From positions 1 through 64,000 of the forward strand of contig JAYSPY010000025.1 in assembly GCA_043721855.1 (NCBI GenBank): a DNA stretch of 64,000 nucleotides, read 5' to 3'. Position 1 is the stretch's first letter; the number at the start of each line of letters is the position of its first letter. The translations under genes and the position numbers were made by a program. This document shows positions 7,610 to 15,844 of the stretch, piece by piece. Source of the DNA: JACMNW01 sp043721855. GTDB lineage: Bacteria > Pseudomonadota > Alphaproteobacteria > Rhodobacterales > Rhodobacteraceae. Under the pieces are notes generated by a model that had not been told where the DNA came from, searched no databases, and worked only from the letters and a program-made list of their open reading frames with translations.

Positions 7610-8536
7610 ATGCAGATTTACCAACACTGGCAAGGGCTTGCACAATCTTCCAAAGGCGCATCGGTCGCAATGGGCAACTTTGACGGTCTGCATCTTGGCC
7701 ATAGCAAAGTGATCGACCTTGCCCGCAACGACGCCCCCTTGGGGATCATCACGTTCGAGCCGCACCCCCGCGATTACTTCGCGCCAACATCGCCGCCATT
7801 TCGCCTGATGAACGCCGAAGCCCGTGCCAACCGATTGGCCAAGCTGGGGGTTGAGCATCTTTATGAGCTGCCCTTTGGCCCCGCCCTGGCGGGTCTTACT
7901 CCGGCCGAATTTGCCCGCGATGTGCTGGCGAAAGGCCTTGGCGTTTCGCATGTTGTTGTCGGCGCTGATTTCTGCTTTGGCAAAGGCCGGGCTGGAAGGG
8001 CTGCCGATCTGATGGCCCTTGGAAATATTTATGGCTTCAGGGTTACCATCGCCGATCTGGTCAAATCGGGGGGCGTTGAGATTTCTTCCACCGCCATTCG
8101 CCGCGCGCTGACGGATGGTCGCCCACAAGATGCGGCCGCCATGCTGGGTCATTGGCACCGCATTGAGGGCGAGGTTATTCACGGCGAAAAACGCGGCCGC
8201 GAACTGGGCTACCCGACGGCAAATATGGCGCTCATGGGCCTGCATCTGCCAAAGTTTGGTGTCTATGCCGTGTTTGCCGATGTGCTGACCGGGACTCAAA
8301 CCGGAACCTACAGGGGGGCGGCAAGCCTTGGCGTGCGTCCGATGTTTGGGGTCAACCAACCCAATTTGGAAACTTATCTGTTTGATTTTACGGGTGATCT
8401 TTATGGACAGCACCTGTCAATCGCCTTTGTCGATTACCTGCGACCAGAAATGAAATTTGACGGCCTGCCGGGCCTTTTGACCCAAATGGCCGCCGACTGC
8501 GCCCGCGCGCGCGATATCTTGGCAACCCTGCCATGA
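7610..8536 (+). CDS. ribF: bifunctional riboflavin kinase/FAD synthetase
   Basis: This enzyme converts riboflavin to FMN and then FAD in the cytosol. The N-terminal nucleotidyltransferase domain shows GNFDGLHLGH (residues 22-31, the HxGH-type motif) and FEPHPRDYF. The C-terminal riboflavin kinase domain has GRELGYPTANM (about 200-210), which carries the conserved PTAN metal site. The 308 residues match the bifunctional family. No FMN riboswitch was recognised in the 28-base gap upstream. The last bases overlap the next gene (ATGA), implying coupled translation with the YcgN protein. Confidence 0.96.
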   Translation: MQIYQHWQGLAQSSKGASVAMGNFDGLHLGHSKVIDLARNDAPLGIITFEPHPRDYFAPTSPPFRLMNAEARANRLAKLGVEHLYELPFGPALAGLTPAEFARDVLAKGLGVSHVVVGADFCFGKGRAGRAADLMALGNIYGFRVTIADLVKSGGVEISSTAIRRALTDGRPQDAAAMLGHWHRIEGEVIHGEKRGRELGYPTANMALMGLHLPKFGVYAVFADVLTGTQTGTYRGAASLGVRPMFGVNQPNLETYLFDFTGDLYGQHLSIAFVDYLRPEMKFDGLPGLLTQMAADCARARDILATLP

Positions 8537-8988
8537 CCGAGAAAAAGCGCGCCAGATTCTGGGAAACCGTCCCCCTCAAAAACATGAACAAGACGGAATG
8601 GGAGGCGCTGTGTGACGGCTGCGGCAAGTGCTGCCTGAATAAGATCGAATACGAAGATGACGGCGAAGTTGCCTATACCAGCATCGCCTGCCGCCTGCTG
8701 GACGGCACCTCCTGCCGGTGCGCGCAATACGAAATCAGGCACCAGTTCGTGCCCGATTGTGTGCGGCTGTCGCCCAAAACCTTGCCAAAAATCGCCTATT
8801 GGATGCCGCGAACCTGCGCTTACCGGCTGCTTTTCGAAGGCAAGCCGCTGCACAACTGGCACCCGCTGATCACCGGCGATCCGCAGTCGGTGCATGACGC
8901 AGGCATTTCGGTCAAAGGCTGGACCACGCCAGAGTTTGAGGTGCCCGAAGAAGACTGGGAAGAGTATATTATCGAGGAAACCCCCTGA
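8533..8988 (+). CDS. YcgN-family cysteine-cluster protein
   Basis: This is a conserved small protein with the CxxCxxCC signature of the YkgJ/YcgN family (Cys27, Cys30, Cys33, Cys34), followed by further cysteines in SIACRLLDGTSCRC, VPDC and RTCAY. The pattern suggests bound zinc or an iron-sulfur centre; no function is established. The 151 residues match the family. It overlaps ribF by four bases and the threonine aldolase gene by one base (TGATG), so the three are translated from one message. The ribF overlap may hint at a role with flavin or metal, but that is only context. Confidence 0.88.
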   Translation: MTEKKRARFWETVPLKNMNKTEWEALCDGCGKCCLNKIEYEDDGEVAYTSIACRLLDGTSCRCAQYEIRHQFVPDCVRLSPKTLPKIAYWMPRTCAYRLLFEGKPLHNWHPLITGDPQSVHDAGISVKGWTTPEFEVPEEDWEEYIIEETP

Positions 8989-10019
8989 TGTTTTTCACCT
9001 CTGACAATGCGTCGGGTGCCGCCCCAGAAATCATGGCCGCCCTCGCCCGCGCCAACGAAGGCTTCGCGCGCAGCTACGGCGCCGATGCCATCATGGACCG
9101 GGTGACTGACCAGATGCGCACGCTGTTTGAACACCCGGAGGCGGCAGTTTTCCTTGTCTCCACCGGAACCGCGGCCAATGCGCTGGCGCTGGCGCTTTAT
9201 GCGCAGCCTTGGTCTGCCGTTTTTGCCCATACCGACGCGCATATCGCCGTGGATGAATGCGGCGCACCGGAGTTTTACACAAGCGGCGCGAAAATGGTTG
9301 GCGTCGCTGGCGCGCATGGCAAAATGACGCCGCACGCCTTGACCGAAGCGCTTGGCAAGATTGGCACGTCCGGGGTGCACGGTGTGCAGCGCGGCATGCT
9401 GTCTATCACCAATGTGACCGAGGCTGGCACAGTTTACACAGCCGCCGAAGTGGCCGCTCTTGCCGCCATCGCCCGTGCCCACGGCGTGCCAAGCCACCTT
9501 GATGGCGCACGTTTTGCCAATGCGATTGTCGCCACCGGGGCGACGCCTGCGCAGATGACTTGGGAAGCAGGCATCGACGTTGTGTCCTTTGGCGGCACCA
9601 AAAATGGCTGTCTTGGGGTGGAAGCCGTGGTGATCTTTGATCCCGCCAAAGCCTGGGAGTTTGAATTGCGCCGAAAACGGGCCGGACACCTGACCTCGAA
9701 ACATCGTTTCCTGTCTGCACAGATCGAGGCGTATTTGACAGACGATCTTTGGCTGCGCCTGGCCACCCATGCCAATGCCATGGGTGCGCGGCTGGCGCAG
9801 GGGCTGGACCATATTCCCGGCATCACTTTGCACCATACGGTGCAAGCCAACATGATGTTCCCGGAATGGCCGGCTGGCACCCATGCCCGCGCCGAAGCCA
9901 ATGGGGCCGCCTATTACCCCTTCCCCGCGACTGAAGGGCGCGAGGCGGCACGGCTTGTTACCTCTTGGAACACGCCCGAGGCCGAAGTCGACGGGTTGCT
10001 GACAGTTTTGCGCGGCTAA
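8988..10019 (+). CDS. ltaE: low-specificity L-threonine aldolase
   Basis: This PLP enzyme of the beta-eliminating lyase family splits L-threonine or allo-threonine to glycine and acetaldehyde. It has the fold-type I layout: FTSDNASGAAPEI at the start, a PLP-stacking region around residues 90-100, SHLDGARFANA with the conserved aspartate and arginine (about 170), and the Schiff-base lysine in SFGGTKNG at residue 205. The 343 residues match the family. It starts inside the YcgN stop codon and ends tail-to-tail with the convergent hydrolase, overlapping it by four bases. Specificity between threonine stereoisomers cannot be judged. Confidence 0.93.
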   Translation: MFFTSDNASGAAPEIMAALARANEGFARSYGADAIMDRVTDQMRTLFEHPEAAVFLVSTGTAANALALALYAQPWSAVFAHTDAHIAVDECGAPEFYTSGAKMVGVAGAHGKMTPHALTEALGKIGTSGVHGVQRGMLSITNVTEAGTVYTAAEVAALAAIARAHGVPSHLDGARFANAIVATGATPAQMTWEAGIDVVSFGGTKNGCLGVEAVVIFDPAKAWEFELRRKRAGHLTSKHRFLSAQIEAYLTDDLWLRLATHANAMGARLAQGLDHIPGITLHHTVQANMMFPEWPAGTHARAEANGAAYYPFPATEGREAARLVTSWNTPEAEVDGLLTVLRG

Positions 10020-10837
10020 CACCGCGCCAAATGTGCCATCACCGCTGCGGCCACTTCGCCCGGATGGGTGATTGGCACCATATGCCCGGCCCCCGGCACA
10101 ACCAGACGCGTGACCTGCGGCAAACGGCGGGCAAGTTCATTTTGCACTACCGCGACAATGGGCAGTGACGCGCCCCCTTCGACCATCAGCACTGGCACAC
10201 CGATACTCTCCAACCCCATAAAGCGCAAAAGACCCGCAGAATCCTCCAGCAGATAGGGGTTCTGTGCAGCGATGATATGGATGCGATCGGTCATATACCG
10301 GCGCTGACGGTCGGGCAAACTGGCAAATTCCGTTCCATTCCCCCAACCCGCGTGAAAGAGGGCAGCGGCTTGCTCTGGCTGCCCATCGGCCAAAGCCGTT
10401 GCTACCGCCAGATGCTGTGCGCGAAACTCTGCGAAAACAGCCGGCCCGGCTGCACGCGCAGCGGCAAAAAGGGGTGGTTCAATCAGCACCAAAGACCGGA
10501 CAAGATCAGGTCGCTCCAACGCCATGCGCAGGGCAATCGTCGCCCCGAACGAATGGCCGATCACATCAATCGGGGCACCTGCAGCCAGTGCCTCTGCCAT
10601 CTTGATTGAGGCTCGCGTGGTCAACCCATGCAGGTCGTCCATCCCATCCCAGTCTGCCGCGCGCCCGTGGCCCGGCTGATCCAGTGCTGTGACGGTTACG
10701 CCAGACAAATGATCTACCAGCCCAGACCACGCGCCCGAATGCGCCAGTGAACAATGCAAGGCCAACGCGCGCCGCGCCCCGCCCTTATGCCACACCCGAA
10801 AATGCGGTGCCTCTAAAGCCACCATATCTTCAGCCAT
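10016..10837 (-). CDS. alpha/beta hydrolase
   Basis: This is a single-domain alpha/beta hydrolase, 273 residues, of unknown substrate. The oxyanion strand LALHCSLAHSGAW lies at residues 25-37. The nucleophile elbow GHSFGA places serine at residue 96. The catalytic histidine lies in PGAGHMVPITHP near residue 253. It starts inside the stop codon of the upstream DsbA-fold isomerase gene (TGATG) and is thus coupled to it. The pairing suggests hydrolysis of an aromatic or ester intermediate, but this is only context. It overlaps the 3' end of the threonine aldolase gene by four bases. Confidence 0.88.
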   Translation of the reverse strand: MAEDMVALEAPHFRVWHKGGARRALALHCSLAHSGAWSGLVDHLSGVTVTALDQPGHGRAADWDGMDDLHGLTTRASIKMAEALAAGAPIDVIGHSFGATIALRMALERPDLVRSLVLIEPPLFAAARAAGPAVFAEFRAQHLAVATALADGQPEQAAALFHAGWGNGTEFASLPDRQRRYMTDRIHIIAAQNPYLLEDSAGLLRFMGLESIGVPVLMVEGGASLPIVAVVQNELARRLPQVTRLVVPGAGHMVPITHPGEVAAAVMAHLARC

Positions 10838-11433
10838 CAGATCTTGCCTGCCAGATGCAGATCAAGATCCTCCAGCCTGTCCTGGCCCCAGAAAATCTGA
10901 TGCTCCACAGCGTAGCTTGGCACGCCAAAGACACCGCGCGACACCGCTTCTTCCAGATTGCCCGCATAGGTCTCTGCGGCCATCAACATGTATTTGTCGG
11001 CGATGGCCGGATCAAACCCGTGACCTGCCAGAATAGCCTTCACCACGCCATCATCAGATATATCGCGCCCTTCCGCCCAAACCGCGCGCGGAAAGGCATG
11101 TACCAACCCGCCCAAATCACCACCACCCACCTTTGCCGCCGCGATGATGGCATAGGATGCGGGGGCAGGATTGACTGGAAAGAACGCAGGCTTCAAATCC
11201 AGCTTCATCCCCAACCGCGCGGACCATCGTGCCAGTTCTTGCATCCTGTAGGCTTTCCGCGCCGGATGACGGTCGGCCAGCACCTGGCCGCCGGTGCGCG
11301 GAAACAGCGCTGGCGCGTCGATCGGTATATATCGCACATTGGCACCGTGCTTGGCGGCAATCGCCTCCAGCCGCTGGCCGCCCAGATAAACAAAGGGCGA
11401 AATCGCCGCGAAAAAGTAATCAATCTGCGGCAT
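10837..11433 (-). CDS. 2-hydroxychromene-2-carboxylate isomerase-like DsbA-family protein
   Basis: This thioredoxin-fold protein belongs to the HCCA isomerase/kappa-class glutathione transferase family. These are glutathione-dependent enzymes first known from naphthalene breakdown, though most homologues have unproven substrates. The N-terminal strand IDYFFAAISPFVYLG contains the serine-proline that binds the glutathione thiol. The C-terminal part has FGVPSYAVEHQIFWGQDRLEDL, a family hallmark with the cis-proline. ATG 11433 (198 aa) has GAGGGG about nine bases upstream; longer starts would add unrelated residues. The gene is divergent from prs across 104 bases, which must hold both promoters. 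Confidence 0.88.
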   Translation of the reverse strand: MPQIDYFFAAISPFVYLGGQRLEAIAAKHGANVRYIPIDAPALFPRTGGQVLADRHPARKAYRMQELARWSARLGMKLDLKPAFFPVNPAPASYAIIAAAKVGGGDLGGLVHAFPRAVWAEGRDISDDGVVKAILAGHGFDPAIADKYMLMAAETYAGNLEEAVSRGVFGVPSYAVEHQIFWGQDRLEDLDLHLAGKI

Positions 11434-11537
11434 TTTATGGCCCCTCATGGATGGCTTTGGTTCCCAAGACCCACCCTTGGTGATAAGCGGTGTCAACGCT
11501 GCGAATCCGTTACGCACACTTTGCCACAGGATCACAT

Positions 11538-12560
11538 ATGCCCGCCATTACCGAGCCGAAACTGATCTCTGGCACCGCCAATCTGGCCCTTGCCAAAGGG
11601 ATCGCGCGGCGGATGTCGATGCACCGGGGTGTGCAGGTGGGATTGGTCGAGGCGCGGGTTGAACGCTTCAACGATCAGGAGATTTTCGTTGAGGTTTACG
11701 AGAATGTCCGCGGCGAGGATATGTATATCATCCAGTCCACTTCGAACCCCGCCAACGACAATCTGATGGAACTGCTGATCATCACCGATGCGTTGCGCAG
11801 GTCATCCGCCGACCGCATTACCGCTGTGATACCCTATTTTGGCTACGCCCGCCAAGACCGCCGCGCCAAGGCGCGCACGCCGATTTCGGCGAAACTGGTG
11901 GCAAACCTGATAACCGAAGCGGGTGTTGACCGCGTGCTGACGTTGGATCTGCACGCAGCGCAAATTCAGGGCTTTTTCGATATTCCGGTGGACAACCTTT
12001 ATGCATCCCCGATTTTTGCGCTGGATATAGAGCATCATTTCAAAGGTGCGATGGACGATTTGATGGTCGTTTCCCCCGATGTCGGCGGCGTGGCCCGTGC
12101 GCGCGATCTGGCAAGGCGCATCAACGCGCCCTTGGCAATCGTTGACAAACGCCGTGAAAAGGCGGGCGAAGTTGCAGAAATGACCGTAATCGGCACCGTG
12201 GCGGGCAAGAAATGCATCATCGTTGATGACATCTGCGATACGGCTGGCACGCTGTGCAAGGCGGCTGAAGTGCTGATTGAAAACGGTGCCACCGAAGTGC
12301 ACGCCTATATCACCCACGGCGTGTTGTCTGGCCCAGCGGTGGAGCGGGTGGAAAATTCCGTCATGAAAAGCCTGGTTATCACGGATTCGATCGAACCCAC
12401 TGATGCCGTGAAAAATGCGAAAAACATCCGTATCGTGCCAACTGCCCCGGTCTTTGCACAGGCCATTCTGAACATCTGGAATGGCACATCGGTGTCATCG
12501 CTGTTCGAGACGGAAACCCTGATCCCGATCTATGAAGGCATGTATACCAAGCTGCTGTAA
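11538..12560 (+). CDS. prs: ribose-phosphate pyrophosphokinase (PRPP synthase)
   Basis: This enzyme makes PRPP from ribose 5-phosphate and ATP for purine, pyrimidine, histidine and NAD synthesis. ATP-binding residues occur in ENVRGEDMYIIQSTS, the metal site in DLHAAQIQGFFDIP, and the PRPP loop in IIVDDICDTAGT. The 340 residues are slightly longer than the roughly 315 of many bacterial enzymes, with extra residues at the N-terminus, as in other alphaproteobacterial forms. I chose ATG 11538 because AGGA lies upstream; earlier in-frame codons would read through the promoter region. A hairpin terminator follows the stop codon. Confidence 0.96.
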   Translation: MPAITEPKLISGTANLALAKGIARRMSMHRGVQVGLVEARVERFNDQEIFVEVYENVRGEDMYIIQSTSNPANDNLMELLIITDALRRSSADRITAVIPYFGYARQDRRAKARTPISAKLVANLITEAGVDRVLTLDLHAAQIQGFFDIPVDNLYASPIFALDIEHHFKGAMDDLMVVSPDVGGVARARDLARRINAPLAIVDKRREKAGEVAEMTVIGTVAGKKCIIVDDICDTAGTLCKAAEVLIENGATEVHAYITHGVLSGPAVERVENSVMKSLVITDSIEPTDAVKNAKNIRIVPTAPVFAQAILNIWNGTSVSSLFETETLIPIYEGMYTKLL

Positions 12561-12569
12561 CTCCTTCTC

Positions 12570-12592
12570 AGCGCCACCCTGCGGGCGCTTTT
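12570..12592 (+). terminator. terminator of prs
   Basis: AGCGCC (12570-12575) pairs with GGCGCT (12584-12589) and is followed by TTTT, ten bases after the prs stop codon. A second small hairpin (AAGCCC/GGGCTT, about 12610-12624) may serve the convergent lectin gene. Confidence 0.65.
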
Positions 12593-12638
12593 CGGGCGGT
12601 CAACGAAGAAAGCCCGCAGGGGCTTGATGAGCGGCAGG

Positions 12639-12989
12639 TTAATACAATTCCCAGCCGTCTGGGTCACGCAGCGGGCCGATGGCCAGCCAATCGGCACGGA
12701 TGCGCGCCACCCGGCTATCGCCCCAGGTGCGGAAAACCAGTTCAAAGCATGTGTTGGTTATATTTTCAGCCGCCACATCGGCCCGCGCATTGGTCTTTTG
12801 ATCCAGATCCCACATCGAGATTGACACTGTCACTGAGGGCACCTCGGCATAGGCTTCATTAAAGGCTACGGTATGGCGGCTTTCGCGAGGGCCGTGCCCT
12901 GTCCACATCATCCCGCCATCGGCAAAATCCGAAAAAAGGACGCGCGATCCTTGATCAACACCAATGCTACCCGACGAAATGCGCTTCAT
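12639..12989 (-). CDS. H-type lectin domain protein
   Basis: This small protein of 116 residues is essentially one H-type lectin fold, the sugar-binding beta sandwich first described in snail agglutinins. The signature is clear: AYAEVPSVTVSISMWDLDQKTNARADVAAENIT followed (after the next strand) by FELVFRTWGDSRVARIRADWLAIGP. No signal peptide is evident, so its site of action is unknown. It lies downstream of atpC on the same strand, but the strong atp terminator (13043-13076) lies between, so it is likely a separate unit with its own promoter in the 107-base gap. Role unknown. Confidence 0.85.
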   Translation of the reverse strand: MKRISSGSIGVDQGSRVLFSDFADGGMMWTGHGPRESRHTVAFNEAYAEVPSVTVSISMWDLDQKTNARADVAAENITNTCFELVFRTWGDSRVARIRADWLAIGPLRDPDGWELY

Positions 12990-13042
12990 TCAAAAACCTC
13001 TTGCCGCAACGTTAACCAGTATTCACGGCAAAAGTTAGGAAA

Positions 13043-13076
13043 TGAAAAAGAAATGGCCCCGCAATCGGGGCCATTT
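13043..13076 (-). terminator. terminator of the atp operon
   Basis: AAATGGCCCC (13051-13060) pairs perfectly with GGGGCCATTT (13067-13076) across a 6-base loop. A run of U follows on the minus strand. It lies about 20 bases after the atpC stop codon. Confidence 0.9.
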
Positions 13077-13096
13077 CACGTCAGAGTTCAGAATAA

Positions 13097-13489
13097 TCAG
13101 TGCCCAGCGGCCACTTTGAGCGCCAGCATATCTTGCAGCAGTTTTTCGGCACCGTCTTTGTCGGTGCTGGTTGCCATCATTTCGCGAACTTCGGACACAA
13201 GCGTATCCATCAGCGCGGGCGTCGCCTCTTCCAGCGCAATCGCGCGTTCGGCCAGCACCGACACACCGCTTGCGGTGATTTCGGCAAAACCGCCGGTCAC
13301 GACATAGGCTTGCGTGCCCGACGCTCCGATCACCCGCAAAACACCGGGGCGCAGGGTGGTGATGGTGGGGGAATGCCCCGCCATCGCCGTCAGATCGCCG
13401 TCAGCCCCCGGAATTTGCACTTCGGTCGCCGCAATGGAAGCAAGCTTGCGCTCTGGCGACACAAGATCAAACTGCAATGTGCCTGCCAT
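13097..13489 (-). CDS. atpC: F1 ATP synthase epsilon subunit
   Basis: This is the small regulatory subunit of the F1 stalk; it binds gamma, couples to the F0 ring and can inhibit hydrolysis. The N-terminal beta sandwich (LQFDLVSPERKLASIAATEVQIPGADGD) is typical, and the helical C-terminal hairpin (from about residue 88) is complete. The 130 residues match the family. It is the last gene of atpHAGDC, nine bases after atpD, and is followed by a strong terminator. Confidence 0.96.
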   Translation of the reverse strand: MAGTLQFDLVSPERKLASIAATEVQIPGADGDLTAMAGHSPTITTLRPGVLRVIGASGTQAYVVTGGFAEITASGVSVLAERAIALEEATPALMDTLVSEVREMMATSTDKDGAEKLLQDMLALKVAAGH

Positions 13490-13498
13490 AATGTGTCC

Positions 13499-14932
13499 TT
13501 ACGCCGCTGCCGCAGCAAGACGCTGCGCTTTTTCGATGACTTCCTGAATGCCGCCAACCATGTAGAAGGCCGCTTCCGGCAGATGGTCATATTCGCCCGC
13601 AACCACGGCCTTGAACGACTTGATGGTTTCTTCCAGCGGCACCTGCTTGCCGTCAGACCCGGTGAACACCTTTGCCACGTCGAACGGCTGGCTGAGGAAA
13701 CGCTGGATCTTCCGCGCACGGGCGACCGTCAGTTTGTCTTCTTCGGAAAGTTCGTCCATGCCCAGAATGGCGATGATGTCTTGCAGCGATTTGTAGCGCT
13801 GCAAGATACCCTGAACCGAACGGGCAACATCATAGTGTTCCTGCCCCAGAACCAGCGGGTCCATCAGACGCGAGGTGGAATCGAGCGGGTCAACCGCCGG
13901 ATAAATCCCCAATTCCGAAATGGCGCGCGACAGGTTGGTCGTGGCGTCCAAATGCGCAAACGATGTCGCAGGTGCCGGGTCGGTCAAATCGTCGGCTGGC
14001 ACATAGATCGCCTGAACGGACGTGATCGAACCGGCTTTGGTCGAGGTGATACGCTCTTGCAAAGCACCCATGTCGGTTGCCAGCGTTGGCTGGTAGCCCA
14101 CGGCGGACGGGATACGGCCCAGCAGCGCCGACACTTCGGAACCGGCTTGGGTAAAGCGGAAGATGTTGTCCACAAAGAACAAAACGTCGGTGCCGGACTG
14201 ATCGCGGAACTGTTCGGCCAATGTCAGGCCCGACAGCGCCACACGCATGCGCGCGCCTGGGGGTTCGTTCATCTGGCCATACACAAGCGCCACTTTGGAT
14301 TTTTCCAGATCATCCGGCACGATAACACCGGATTCGATCATTTCGTGGTAAAGGTCGTTGCCTTCACGGGTGCGTTCACCGACGCCCGCAAACACCGAGA
14401 AACCCGAGTGCACTTTAGCGATGTTGTTGATCAATTCCATGATCAGAACGGTTTTGCCAACGCCCGCACCGCCGAACAGCCCGATCTTGCCGCCCTTGGA
14501 ATAAGGGGCCAGAAGGTCGATCACCTTGATGCCGGTCACCAGAATTTCAGACGAAGTCGCCTGTTCCGCGAATGTCGGCGCTGGCTGGTGAATGGCGCGG
14601 TATTCGGTCGCCACAACCGGGCCTTTTTCGTCAACAGGCTCGCCGATGACATTCAGAATGCGGCCCAGCGTGGCGTTGCCAACCGGCACCATGATCGGCG
14701 ACCCGATGTCGGTGACAGGCTCGCCACGCACCAGACCTTCGGTTGCGTCCATCGCAATGGCGCGCACGGTATTTTCGCCAAGATGCTGCGCCACTTCCAT
14801 GACCAGCCGCTTGCCGTTGTTGTGTGTTTCCAGCGCGTTCAGAATGGCCGGCAGATCGCCGTCAAACTGCACGTCCACAACGGCGCCGATCACCTGCGTG
14901 ATTTTGCCCTGCGATTTTGGTGCTTTAGCCAT
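13499..14932 (-). CDS. atpD: F1 ATP synthase beta subunit (catalytic)
   Basis: This catalytic subunit of the F1 head makes ATP from ADP and phosphate using the proton gradient. Walker A is GGAGVGKT (residues 154-161). The catalytic glutamate follows in GVGERTREGNDLYHEM, and Walker B is in VLFFVDNIFRFTQAG. The 477 residues match the family. It lies between atpG and atpC in the operon, with a 20-base gap to atpG. The C-terminal DELSEEDKLTVARARK includes the DELSEED rotor-contact sequence. Confidence 0.98.
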   Translation of the reverse strand: MAKAPKSQGKITQVIGAVVDVQFDGDLPAILNALETHNNGKRLVMEVAQHLGENTVRAIAMDATEGLVRGEPVTDIGSPIMVPVGNATLGRILNVIGEPVDEKGPVVATEYRAIHQPAPTFAEQATSSEILVTGIKVIDLLAPYSKGGKIGLFGGAGVGKTVLIMELINNIAKVHSGFSVFAGVGERTREGNDLYHEMIESGVIVPDDLEKSKVALVYGQMNEPPGARMRVALSGLTLAEQFRDQSGTDVLFFVDNIFRFTQAGSEVSALLGRIPSAVGYQPTLATDMGALQERITSTKAGSITSVQAIYVPADDLTDPAPATSFAHLDATTNLSRAISELGIYPAVDPLDSTSRLMDPLVLGQEHYDVARSVQGILQRYKSLQDIIAILGMDELSEEDKLTVARARKIQRFLSQPFDVAKVFTGSDGKQVPLEETIKSFKAVVAGEYDHLPEAAFYMVGGIQEVIEKAQRLAAAAA

Positions 14933-14952
14933 GTCTTGTCTCTCCGTGCGGG

Positions 14953-15822
14953 TCAGAGCGCCTCAGCGCCCGAGATGATTTCGATAAGCTCTTTGGTGAT
15001 CGCGGCCTGACGCGAGCGGTTGTATTGGATGGTCAGGCGGTTGATCATATCGCCTGCGTTGCGCGTGGCGTTATCCATGGCCGACATCCGGGCACCCTGT
15101 TCAGAGGCGCCGTTTTCCAGCAATGCGGTGAACACTTGGGTCGCCACACCGCGCGGCAGAAGGTCGGCCAAAATGGCTTCTTCACCCGGTTCATAGTCGT
15201 ACAAGGCAGACACTTGTGCGGTTGCGTCAAACGTCGCCGGGATGATTTGCTGCGCGGTTGGAATTTGCGCAATCACCGATTGGAAGCGGTTGAAGAACAG
15301 CGTCGCCACATCAAATTCGCCGCCATCAAAGCGGGAAAGGATTTCCCGTGCGATACCTTGCGCGTTGACATAGCCCAAGCGTTTAACTTCGCTCAGGTCA
15401 ACATGACCGACGAAATACTGCCCCAAGTCACGGCGCAACTGTTCGCGCCCTTTCTTGCCGACGGTCAAAATCTTGATCGTCTTGCCAGCCGCCAGCAACT
15501 TTGCCGCATGCGCCCGCGCCAGACGCACGATGGTGGAATTGAAGCCGCCGCACAGGCCACGTTCCGATGTCAGGACCACCAACAGATGCACCTTATCGGC
15601 ACCGGTTCCGGCCAACAAACGCGGCGCGCCATCGGTTTTGCCAACCGCCGATGACAGCCCCGCCACAACGGAAATCATCCGCTCGGCATAGGGGCGTGCC
15701 GCTTCGGCCGCCTCTTGCGCACGGCGCAGTTTGGCGGCTGCAACCATTTGCATCGCCTTGGTGATCTTGCGCGTGTTTTTCACGCTGCTGATCCGGTTTT
15801 TCAGGTCCTTAAGGCTGGGCAT
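14953..15822 (-). CDS. atpG: F1 ATP synthase gamma subunit
   Basis: This is the central rotor shaft that turns inside the alpha3beta3 head. The N-terminal helix (SLKDLKNRISSVKNTRKITKAMQMVAAAKLRRA) and the C-terminal helix (ARMSAMDNATRNAGDMINRLTIQYNRSRQAAITKE) form the coiled-coil axle; the central domain shows TSERGLCGGFNS. The 289 residues match bacterial gamma. It lies between atpA (22-base gap) and atpD. Confidence 0.97.
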   Translation of the reverse strand: MPSLKDLKNRISSVKNTRKITKAMQMVAAAKLRRAQEAAEAARPYAERMISVVAGLSSAVGKTDGAPRLLAGTGADKVHLLVVLTSERGLCGGFNSTIVRLARAHAAKLLAAGKTIKILTVGKKGREQLRRDLGQYFVGHVDLSEVKRLGYVNAQGIAREILSRFDGGEFDVATLFFNRFQSVIAQIPTAQQIIPATFDATAQVSALYDYEPGEEAILADLLPRGVATQVFTALLENGASEQGARMSAMDNATRNAGDMINRLTIQYNRSRQAAITKELIEIISGAEAL

Positions 15823-15844
15823 CTGTTATCTCCCCGACCGAACC

